A DNA stretch of 64,000 nt, from assembly GCA_029582155.1 (NCBI GenBank), contig CM055894.1, positions 38,245,907 through 38,309,906 of the forward strand, read 5' to 3'. Positions 22,680 to 34,500 of the stretch are shown in pieces (positions within the stretch are counted from its first letter, which is position 1; each line of letters opens with the position of its first letter). The position numbers and the translations under genes were made by a program. Under the pieces are notes generated by a model that saw only the letters and a program-made list of their open reading frames with translations, was not told where the DNA came from and made no database searches. Origin of the DNA: Panopea generosa. Lineage: Eukaryota > Mollusca > Bivalvia > Adapedonta > Hiatellidae.

Positions 22680-24799
22680 ATTTCTGGATTTTTAAATAAA
22701 CCCCCCTTAAATTTGTACAAATAAGTGAATTCTATACATAAAGTCGAAGCACCAACAGGGATCACCGCAACGGCAAAAAGCACAGAAATCCACTGGAAAC
22801 TTAAACCTGCTTCACCGGTACTTAAATATCTCACCCCTCCATGTGAATATTATTATATATTACAGCATCGATGAACAAATGGACTTAATAATATCAGTTA
22901 CATATATATTTGTTTTCCTTTGTTCCAGGTTTAATATGGATGTTCTTGCTAGTCTGATGATACTTATGATAGGCCTTTTGAAGGTTGGGTAAGCCAATGC
23001 TTCTTGTAATTTTTTGTGAAATATTATTAATGAAACAATTATGTGCATGTACAAATGTATCAATCTAGTCAATATGTACTTTATAAAATGCACAACTTTG
23101 ATATGGTTTCTCCCTTGTTGTTTGTTAAGAAAGAAATAGAGGATGTTTTGTTTAAAGGAATAAACAATAGCTAGCCAATATGGATGTGATAAGTAATGTA
23201 AGGTAAAAAGGTTACATTGATGATTTGTTTGGGTTTTTTTTTTAATTTGTTTTAACGCCATTTTTAAAAACATTTCAGGTTATGTATGGCATATCCAGAT
23301 TTATTGGTGGCGGAAGACCTCAGAATGACCTTCCGCAAATAATAATAAAAAGAAATGGTTTACTGAGGCTTTACAAATATCGATATATATATTGGTTTCT
23401 CGACTAGGCAGTAAACTACTACCGCCCAACATGGTGTATATATGTGCTGTATATGATCAGCTATCACAGTCTCTGATTGGCTGAAAAAAGTACAGGGATG
23501 TTCAGGGCAAATATTTTATAGAAAGCTTATTTCTGGTTGAATGAAAATGTCAAGCTGGCAAATGATCATAATAAAATATCATTTTATTATGTTTGTGTCT
23601 ATAAAACAATTAAAATTATGTTTCTGTGACTGACTCAATTCATTTTATTAAGGAAACTGTATGGAAAGTAGAATTGGTGATTTTTTTTTCATGCTGAAAG
23701 TTGGGGTAACCAACTTCAATGGGCAAAAATTGGTGAAAAGTGATACTTTTGACCCCATTTTGGGGACATTTTAGTTTGAGTCTAGGATAGTACTTTAATA
23801 TGATGTAAGACTTTTTGGTCGAATGGTAGAAATAGGGAAAATTAAGTCAAACGTTATAATGTAAGTCTATGGAAAACACAATGGTGGTAGCTGACCATAT
23901 ATTGATCATCAGACGTGGTACCAGCGGTCATGTTGTCTTCTTAATTATAACTGACAATGTAATAACTGAATGGATTCTGGATGAATTGTGTGAAAATTCA
24001 TGTTTATTGGAAAATAATGTCTTAAGATAAACGTTTGTTTCAATTTGTAGATTAGTTAAGCTAAAAATATAATTGCTATATTTTTCATTTAAATTAAGGA
24101 ATAAGGTGATGAGAATTCAAAAGCCTATAAAATGGCTGCAGTCAGTAATGGCGTACCTTTACTTATATTAAATGCATCTCATTAAAATCAGATCTACTTT
24201 AAAATTTCGATACTCTACTAAAAATAGATCTGGCAGCATTGCATTAAAGGTCACCTCAGATTGACCTTTCATGTTATTGATATGAATAAAAATTCAGCCA
24301 ATCAGATTAATCGTTACATTCGCAGTTCGTTGAGATTTACAAAAAAGATGTCGATGGATACATTTTTACAAAGTGCTGTTTCCTGTGCGTTGAATCGGCC
24401 GTAGTGATCTCCTATGTTGGTGTATATAATAGATAGAAAAGTTCCTGTATCGTCCCTGACTTTTATAGTTTCTGAAAATCATTTATATTTAACATGGGCG
24501 CAGCTATAATGGTTTCGTCGTAACAATTATAATCGAGTGATAATCTCATATGATATCGGGATCCAAGCTAAATATAGATTTGTCTTCGGCTGAAATAAAT
24601 CCTTGAAAGCGATGTTCTGATTGGTTGGAGGAAAAGCCAATCTGTGGTGAACTTTGCGATGCCGTCAAATCTAATGTATGTAGAGCATGCTGGTTTGATT
24701 TTAAAGAGATTGTTTTACTAACATCAAACTTCAACCGCATATACGATAGACTCAGGTTACCAGACATTAAATGTATTTACTGGTATTTAACTCGCATTT
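22680..24799. other. No gene recognised (2.1 kb)
   Basis: Includes a perfect palindrome at 23,567-23,591 (CATAATAAAAT, 3-bp loop, ATTTTATTATG) and an AAAGGTCA / TTGACCTTT inverted pair near 24,247-24,270. The 137-aa minus-strand frame at 22,860-23,273 shows no domain I recognise. No splice-supported exon found. Confidence 0.35.
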
Positions 24800-25330
24800 C
24801 ATCTACTGTGGGGAATCTGATGGGGTACAGATAAGGTGTGATGAGTTGTTTCCCTTCGTCTACTGAGAGGTATCCGATAGTGTATAGGTAAGGTGTGATG
24901 AATTGTTTCCCTTAATTTACTGAGTGGTATCTGATGGGGGTATAGATAACGTGTGATCAGTTGTTTCCCTTCATCTACTGAGTGGTATCTGATTGGGTAT
25001 AGATAAGGTGTGATGAATTGTTTCCCTTCATCTACTGAAAGGTACCCGATGGGGTATAGATAATGTGTGATGAATTGTTTCACTTCATCTACTGAGAGGT
25101 ATCCGATAGGGTACAGATAATGTGTGATACATTGTTTCCCTTCATCTACTGAGTGGTATCTGATTGGGTATAGATAAGATGTGATGAGTTGTTTCCCTTC
25201 ATCTACTTAGTGGTATCTGATGGGGTATAGATAAGGTGTGAAGAGTTGTTTTCCTTCATTTACTGAGAAGTATCTCATGGGGTATAGGTAAGTGTGATGA
25301 ATTGTTTATCTTAATCTAATGAGTTATCTG
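24800..25330. repeat. 58-bp tandem array, left arm (about 9 copies)
   Basis: Units of the form TTTCCCTTCATCTACTGAG plus TGGTATCTGATGGGGTATAG plus ATAAGGTGTGATGAATTG. It stops exactly at the CTG (25,328-25,330) where the Harbinger transposon begins, and resumes at 42,063. Short minus-strand frames here are repeat readings. Confidence 0.95.
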
Positions 25331-25500
25331 GCTTCTGTTTCACCAACAAACTTAAGACCATACTTAGCGATTAAAAAACTTAAATTTAAGTTTTGCTACC
25401 TTAAGTTTTCTTAAGTATGCTAAACCTGTTTCACCAACGTAAATCCGATACTTAAAAACTTAACGTTAAGTAAAATACTTAAGAATTTAAGTCGACGTCA
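25331..25500. repeat. Left terminal and subterminal repeats of the Harbinger element
   Basis: Beyond the 18-bp tip, a second inner motif AACCTGTTTCACCAAC lies at about 25,425-25,440, and CTTAAG/AACTTAA motifs recur many times. The right end (41,890-42,062) mirrors this with CTTAAGTTTTAAATG and a complementary GTGAAACAGGTTTT. Such subterminal motifs are candidate binding sites for the Myb/SANT partner; that role is inference. Confidence 0.8.
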
Positions 25501-25546
25501 AAGCCAACTTAAATTTACGTGCAAAAACTTAAATAAATAAATCAAG

Positions 25547-28500
25547 ATGGCGGACGTTATCCGTATACGGCGTCGTCGCCAGAGAGTAAGGCACCGCCAT
25601 AGATTAGTTTTACCAAGACCCGTGTTAAATGAGGAATACAACGATGTTGATTTTTTTCTAGATATAGATTCCGCCAGAACACTGTTCATTTTTTAGTTGG
25701 AATCTTCGGTGCGTTTTTAACATTTGCCAACATTCGCAATGAGCCTCTTTCACCATTTTTACAAATTTGCATTACGTTGAGGTACCTGTCAGGTGCAGGA
25801 ATCCAGCAAATAGTTGCGGATAGTCTTGATGTGTCCAAGGCCACTGTGTGCCGGTGTATTTGGCGAGTGGTAACTTTGCTAGTCAATCCCAACTTTGCAG
25901 GCAAAATCATCACTTTTCCAAGAAGTCGACAGCAACTGGAGGAAGTGAAACAAGGGTTTTACAGGCTTGCTAGTAAGTGGTTTTCCCCAGTATTTTGTTT
26001 ACAACTATTTTACTTTGTACGTAATATGACACTTGTGTGACGTAGCTATGACGCTGGTTGTTAAACTGGAAAAGTTCGCTCCACACGTAAATTACACGAG
26101 TTCTTCTATATAATATAGTGGTATTGTATTTTGGATTGCCCATGAAAATTAGTATTCGATAATATTAACAAAGAACTTGCTATATTTATACGTTTTTGTT
26201 TTATTTGTTGATTTCAAAATGTTCTTATTAACTGAACTATTATCATTGTTTATTGTTACAACTGTGACCATGATGAAATAAGATTAATTGTTATTGCTGT
26301 TATTGATAAGACCAAAACCAGACCAAACATTTCCCATGACATTCCTAGTATGTAAAAATTAATTTAAATTATTGTTTTTAAGACTTAAAAATTGTAACAA
26401 CTTGTTTTACTATCGAAGTAGATCTAAAATAAATCGGTTTAAACCCGGAATAAATAAGTTAACTAAGTATCAATTCATGCATGATTTTATTTGCATAGTA
26501 CATATTCATCCATAATTAGGTACAACTGCTACGATAATAGTATAATAATTACGTAATCAATTCAACAACAAAATAAAAAAACAACATAAACATGCATGCA
26601 ACGGCACACAGCAAACAGATATATAAAAAGTTTTTATACATTTCAAATTTTCTATTGTTTTCAGAATGTATCATATGAAAACGTCATACTTTTATTTACA
26701 ATAATGGATAACAAATAAATAAGAATAAGTAAAAGAAGGACCCGAGATTGATATTAACCACAACTGAACAATACTTGTACAACTCGAATGTGACAATACG
26801 ATGATAATAATAATCAATAATAGTTTTAGTAGCGCGGATATTTTACCTAACCGCCGGAAGTTTATGTCAAGCAGGTGGTTACAGAATTCTCACATGGGGA
26901 GAAAAATTGTCACACAATAATTGGTTTTATGAAGTTTTAGCAATATTTATAGCTACCAGTAAATTGGTAAGAGTGAACTTTGTAAGTGATACATACAATG
27001 CATGTATGATGACAAATGGTTCTCCTCTAGTATTTAGTTGGAGAATCGTCTGACATGTCGGGATTTGTGTTCACGCAATGTGAATTAGGCTGGTAAACGA
27101 AAATATTCACTCGGACTAATTGCAACAAAAACTGTATTTATACAGAACGAAAGTACATTGTATTAGTATCTCCCAAACCAAACTTGCAGATTGTGTTCCT
27201 CGGCAAAACAAAAATATTGACTTTTAAAAAAACCCAAAATACCCTATTTTATTATTTGAAATTTTGGACGGTTTAGCTCACCATAGTAAGAACTCTTCAG
27301 CGGGAGGTACAATGACGTCATCAAAATACGTCATAATTTCATGGCGGCGCCCAGTCAAAATATATAAACAACTGTTTGAAAGTGCCATTATCGATCAAAT
27401 ATGCGGGGTAAGTATCAATTATGTTTATTTTTAATGAATTCCGTGAAGTTTGTTTGTGTTTAAGTCTTGTATGTCTGCATAATTGTTGATGAACGTTGTT
27501 TCATGGTGAAATTTGAGGTAAGGTTGAATACGGTATAAACATGCATATTTTAGGATATTAAGAGTTTTGCTAGCGTTAAACATTTGTATTAAACTAACAA
27601 CAGTGTTCAAAATGAGCAAAATAACACTTACTTGAAGAAAAAAACGTACTTCTTGAGGGTCACATGCGTTCATTTTTCGAAGTATGGAAGGCCATTTTTG
27701 CCATAATTCTAAAAAAACGTGTTAACCGACTACCAAAACAGGAGCCTATTTAATTACTGAATTCACAAGTTTTGACAAGTAACACTTTGTTTAGAATATG
27801 TTATGATTGTTTTTATATCATTGAATGTTTTTGTGTTTTATTAACATCATTATATTACAATAAAATCATATACAGGGTCTATGTAATTAAACGCATTTTT
27901 TCTTACATTGCAGGCTGAATATTGCGCAGATGTACGCCACACAAGCAACCATACACACCATGGATCACCAGCAGCAGTACATAAATATATCATTGTACGT
28001 GTACCTAAGTACCTATCTTTTATTAAACAACAATTTTGCAAAACAGACCGTTGCAGCACAATACAATAATAATAGTAAAGCTTGCTTACATTATAATATT
28101 ATTGTAAAATCATCTTGAGGACCTTTGTAATTGAATTTTTGTTTAATTTCAGATGCTGAATACAGCTGCAGTGTATTATTGTATTCTGCACAACCAACGG
28201 TGAACCATACATCTCTTGGGATACCGGCAGCACAGCAGAGCTAACACATCGTATGTGTTTTGTACCAATCTAACCGAATAATGCACATAATATATTGTTG
28301 GACAAACAACAATCCCACTTTAGATATTTTTTATAATATTTTATAGACCAATACATCACAATACATACTGGTATAGAATAATTATAACCTATGCACTAAT
28401 AATTGAAGAATGAAATCATGCTCTATACACACTTAAGAATGTAGACTGTCGAAACTGTCTCAATCAATTTCAACCTTATGTCTGCTGCATTCGTCTGTGA

Positions 28501-31500
28501 ATGTTATTGCTACATATAATCATCACTTTTCTAGAATTTACCCAAATTGAAATCTTACAAATAGACGTTATTATTCATTTCAGATGGATGACTGTGTATT
28601 CTGCAACACACCTCTCAATGATCTTCCCACAGTGAAGCTACGGAATAAAGGCAGCAAGTCGATAAGTCTATGCTATTTTTCCAGTTAGAATTCTTCCTTT
28701 TAAGAAGTCCATTGAACGTGTATGTTCAGAAAGGAATGATCAATGGGCCCATGACGTCTCTGGAAGGATCGCTAGCATAATTGATCTACCAGCGGCTGAT
28801 GCATTATACCACCAGACATGCAGTGTCAACTTCAGGACAAATCGACAGCTTCCCAAGGAGTTTGAAACAGATGCCAGTCCTTGTCAAAAGCAAACAAAAA
28901 GCCCAGGAAGACCTGAAGCACCAGATACCACTGAAGCATTAAAAAATGTTGTGAGTTATATAGAAGAAAATGAGGGGTGTGTATTAACAATGTCTGAACT
29001 GATTCATTTGATGGAAGATACTTGTGGGGACCGTGCTTACTCATACAAACATCTGAAAAACAGGTTAATTGACCATTTTGGAGACTCTATATCAGTAACC
29101 ACTTTCGGCAATACTGAAGCTAAGGTCACAATGAAACAAAAAGCATCAGAAATTATTCATAACTTCTCAAACGATACACAAGGGTTTTCGGAAAGCGAAA
29201 AAAGGAAAACAATTATAACTGCAGCAGCGAAGCTGATCAAGGCTGATATTAATTCAATCCAAGCAGAGACCATCAAGAAATTCTAACCATCATTTTCTTC
29301 TGTTTTGTCTACAAATGAAAATAAGGAGTTCATTCCTGCAGGTTTACAGACATTGCTGACAGTATTATTGTGTGGGAATGATACCAGTGTTAAGTTAGCA
29401 TCAATTGGTCAATCAATAATACAGGCATGCAGACCAAAGAGCCTACTGGCACCTTTACAGATAGGTCTAGGTGTTCAGTTACATCACCACTTTGGTTCTA
29501 GGTACTTGGTGGATTTACTTAATAGTATGGGGTTTAGTGCATCGTATTATGAGGTTCAACGGTTCGAGTTAAATGGTGCAGCAACACTGAGCACAACTAT
29601 CCCATCTTATTTCCCTGGAAAATTCCGTCAGTTTGTAGCAGACAATGCGGACCATAACGTTCGTACGCTTGATGGGCACGGAACATTCCATGGGATGGGG
29701 ATTATAGCTTGTACATCACCCGGGTCCAACGTAAGCCTACCGATCCCTAGGGCAAACATTCAACTGAGTGAGTTGTCAGATATTGGAAAAATAACCATCA
29801 AATATTTCAAACACCCTGACAATCGAGCACCAGAGAAAATACATTTCCTTGACCTTAGGGAAGACAATGACTCAACAACAGAGGACTTCGATAATAGTCA
29901 GTTTGATTTATTCTCTAAAGTAATTTGGCCTTTGAAAGAAACACGTCCAAGCTGGTCTGGCTTTATGCAGATGTACATCAAGCAGGAATCTGATATGTAC
30001 CCAGGCAAATCATCAGTAACGTTTTTACCTATAATAGACATGAGTCCCTCTGATATGTCATGCATAAATTCGACCCTGCACTTTGTATGCGAGCAATCTA
30101 GCAGGTATGGAGTTACACCAGTCCTGACATTTGATCAGTCGTTATTTCAGAAAGCTACACAAATTGTATCTATGTCTGTTGGGTCGAGTCCACTTCAAAG
30201 TATCGTTCTCAGTTTGGGCGCCTTTCACACTGAAATGAGTTTCCTTGGCTCTGTGGGCTTTATCATGTCGGGTTCCGGATTGCAGGACGTGCTTCAGACA
30301 ATATATGCCCCAAACACAGTGACACATATGATGTGTGGGAAAGCTATATCACGCGCGATCAGAGGACATTTTCTTGTTGATACGGCTCTACACGCAATTT
30401 TGCTAGCAAATATATACCCTACTATGCTAATGTCCTACAATCAAGACAATGGCAGAAGCAGTGTCAACGACGAATACGTACCTGATGACATAATATCAAC
30501 GTGTGATTCATTCCAGGGGGATGGCACAACTGAACACGAGACTGGATGCAGCACCACATTATTTCACATGGTAGATGAATCAAATGATTCTGAACACGCT
30601 GGCGAGACGTACATTGAAGGTCCCCTTTCAACTGGAGAAGTTCGACAGGAATGCACCAGCAGCTCTGAATCTCATTTGGATGTAATGACCAGCTTATCAG
30701 AGACGTATGACAAACTTGAAAAAAACATTGTTTTCAAACATGAAGTGTGTCAAAGTGAAAGTTTGAAAGTGGTGTCTTAAAAGATCGTCGAACTTAAAGT
30801 AAAGCTACACAAACACAGAACAGCAGCATTATGGTTTCAATACATAGATATGATTGCGGTACTGAAACAATGCAGAGAGAACTGGTGATTGGATTGGACA
30901 TCTAAATGCTCTTAGAAAGATGTTACCGTATTTTGCTGCATCTGGACACTATCTATATCTGAAATATGCCTACGTCTATCTTCAAAATATGACGAGATTG
31001 GAACATGAGCATCCGGATGTACACCGACAGTTCTTACAAGGGAACCACACTGTCAGATAGGTACTGGGGAGGTCTTTCTACCGATCTTATCTGCAGCCTG
31101 AAGACTGGGGTTGGCAGCTGAAGAATGAGGTGTACAGTCCCATAAAAAATAACATGCCTGTAGCACCCGCAAAACTGCTAAACGTCGTTCGATGTAATTG
31201 CAAAGCTAACTGTGACAGTAAACGATGGTCATGTCGGAAACACGGTTTGGAATGTTCTTTTGGATGTGGAGCCTGTCGTGGAATTAGTTGTACAAACTCC
31301 AACATGCCAGAATACGTTGAATTTACTTAGTTTTACATGCAATGTCAAGTTTTGTCTATTTTGTTGGATCTTTTAACATATGATAACTTGAGCCGCATCA
31401 AGCATTAAGGGTCTTTAACTCTTTCCATCATACGACAATCCTGCAACAAACGACTTGTTTGATTTGTCAAAACGTAGAAACTCTCTATAATTCAAATGAT

Positions 31501-34500
31501 AACCTATGATTTAAAGTGGAAAACATTGTGTCAAAAGAAGAAATTGCACGTTTTATGCAATTTCTCCTTTTGCCACCATGTTTCAAAAGGCCGTCTGCTA
31601 TAGAGGGGTCAGAAAGCGTTTATATGAGGGAAAGGGTTAAAGTACAAAGGCACGAAATTTTATTACCATTTGTTGATAATTGGAAAGATAGTGTAATTGT
31701 ATTTGCATTCTGTATTACAATGTTTATCGGACAGTTCTGGAGTGATAGAATTGTACATACATTACGCGTGTATCAAATCTATTAATTAACGCATGTATGC
31801 TGAACCATAATTTAAACTGATCATTTTGAGGAGTTATATTTGAGATTTCATAATTAATGCAAATGAAATAATTATTAACACAAATAAAGATTTGTCTGTC
31901 TCATTTTCGATTTTTTTTGTATATTCATAATAGTGGGTGGGGTAATTCCCCCATCACAAAAAGAAAAAATGAATTATTTCTTACATTCAAATACAAAGAA
32001 TGATAAAAAATACCATTAAACCTATGTACATGTAAATAATGTATAAATTAAGGTAAAACATACCATAAATTATCAAAAAAGGTACCACAACACTCAAATA
32101 TGTATATGTGAGTGGTTATTAGAACATTTCGTTATGCCCTTAATATAAAGTCAATTTTCTCAAAAATGCCTGATCTGAGTGAATGCAACTTTCTCCCTGT
32201 ATAACTACATATATTGTAGTTTACGAAAATAATAGAAACGTTTGTGTTGCAATTAGTCCGAGACATGATGCTACGCAAGATTTCGTTTACCAGCCTAAAT
32301 GGTGTCGGCCCACTATAGTAAAAAATAAAAGTTTGAAGTCTTGTCAACAGTCATTCATAGAGATACCCAAATGAAACAAGTGGAACTTGCATTCTACTGT
32401 TCGTCAACTTCAGCACTACCAAAATATGATGAAAATTAGTGTGTTTCATTTTTTCTGCTCGGTGTGTAGAAAGTGAAAGTAGACTTCAAAAAACATGTAC
32501 CCCAATTTCAAAGTATCATTATGTTTTCTAATTCATAATTCAAACATGATAATGCTTTCAAAATGTTCAAAATACATCAATAATGATGCCATTCAAATAA
32601 ATAAACGAGCATTAAAATATGGAAAATGCATTTCTAAAGAAGAAACAATGACTATTTATAACTGCTATTATACGACTACCGCACAGAAGCACTGCCTTGT
32701 CCAATGGTGCATTGTCTAATACCCATGTTAATCCATTCTGATACTCTCCATTTATCATCCGTGGGGTATTACACTAGGTTTGCGTTGTTTCTACCAAGCC
32801 ACAACGCAGCAATATGATTGGTTCCTTCACGCTTTAATGAAGGGAACATTATTCAATCGCAACGCTAGATTCATATAACGCCGTTTTAATAAGACTTTAA
32901 CGTTAGCTGTATAAAACGACACAGCTAACATAATTGTATGGAGAGTATCGGACATTGTGGGTATTCGACAATGCCAATGGTTGTACTATGCATATAAGGA
33001 AAAAAATATTGGCGGCACATTTCAATTGAATTTGAATAAGTTGTGTGCACTGATACTTATTATTTTGTCATTAGATACATGGGTATAGGAGCGTTTCAGA
33101 TATATGGGTAGGTAAAGCAGGGCAGGGATATGATATTTCTGAACAGGAGGGTGCTGCAGTCCCCTGGATTTACATTAAAAAACTAATAGTTACTTTTTAA
33201 GTTTTGAACATGGAAAAGATCAAAAACGTTCAATGACACAGAATCACTACACCATGGAGGCAAAGGTGTGTATTTGTAATACTTGCATTATAACATTTAA
33301 GTTTGATATCTAAATAAAGAAAAGATGAACACTGATTTATTATTGTGTAATTGTCTTTGTTTTATCTAATACAAAAGATTGTTTCAGAATTCCCCAACGT
33401 TGTTGGATGTGTTGATGGTACGTTCATACCCATTCAGAAACCAAGTCTTGCTACCCACGAATATATGAACAGAAAGGGGTTTGCATCACTCAATGTTCAG
33501 GTACACATATGGGGAATGTGCCAAAATAATGTGGTTGTGTCATAGCATAAATGTCTGTATATAGCAATAAATATAAGGAGAGGTAATAAATCTATTCTTT
33601 TCACTATTATACAATATTATACCAAAATAATTTTTAAAAGATCATTCATTATAAAAAGATGAATGATAAAATTATAAGAACAACAAAAACCAAACATATA
33701 AAGTTAGTTTCATAATGGAACTTGACTTTTTTTCTTGCGCTTTAGGTTAGTTTGAAGACAGTCTTCAAACATATAGATGAACTTTTATGCAGAAATGAGC
33801 GGTGATCCAGACATAGTTTTTGTAAACTTGAGTTTGAAACAAGTCTCAAACTTATGCTTTCCAGACACATTGTCTGAACAGCTGGTCTCTAGTTCAACTC
33901 TACAGGGTTTGAAACATTATACTGTATATAGTTGATTGGTATGATCATTTGTCTGTATGATTTCTAAGTATTAAAATCATTTTATTATCTTTGTTTTGTT
34001 TGAAGTTTACTAATCTTAAGGCAAGAAGCCTTAGGGCAATTTATATATTATAGTTTGAACTTAATTGTTTAACATAGTTTCAAGCTAGGCTGTATTACAG
34101 CTTAATCCAGTGAATACAAATTCACCTTAAAGAAGATCCCATCTTAAGTTCAAGATGCCCACCCAACATCTTGACAGAATGAAATTATAGCTTAAGCATC
34201 ATACTTATTAAAATGTTTGCTTTTGTCACAAATTCATCATTATGATGCTGCTAGTTTGAACAATTTTAAACTTTGATTTGAGATTGTATAATTTGTTGAA
34301 AAGCCATTAGTTATTTACGCTCACTTTTTATTTTGCTGGTGTAATTATAGACTTTAAAATCTTGTCTTTGAACATAATTCATGTTATTTATTATAGTCAT
34401 TCTAATACAGTATGTATGCTTAAGTTCATGTCCTTTATCATAGTTCTTCTGATAGTCTTTTAGTAATACTAGTTTTCCTATTATCACATAACAAGACAAA

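Larger units (their letters stand above)
27085..32298 (+). mobile_element. Nested 5.2-kb element in the transposase intron
   Basis: Inverted ends: left (27,085 on) TTAGGCTGGTAAACGAAA, then TCGGACTAATTGCAACA; right (32,237-32,298) carries the complement of both blocks in the same order, with a different spacer between them. AAT abuts both tips (27,083-27,085 and 32,298-32,300), a possible 3-bp target duplication overlapping the TIR end. Between the ends are a promoter-like region, spliced 5' exons and one long gene. The superfamily is not recognised from ends or coding sequence. Confidence 0.7.

Noticed and set aside
22860-23273. 137-aa minus-strand protein
   Set aside because: Lys/Ile-rich composition as expected of AT-rich DNA, no recognised motif and no splice context.
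24247-24270. Nuclear-receptor response element (AGGTCA...TGACCT)
   Set aside because: An inverted pair of half-sites occurs by chance at this length, and there is no gene nearby to regulate.
28663-28684. Tiny intron of 19 bp restoring frame in the nested gene
   Set aside because: A GT...AG of 19 bp would restore frame, but it is far below the size of animal introns. A mutation is more likely.
31516-31785. 89-aa protein after the nested gene
   Set aside because: It begins with GTG rather than ATG, shows no domain, and lies in AT-rich 3' DNA.
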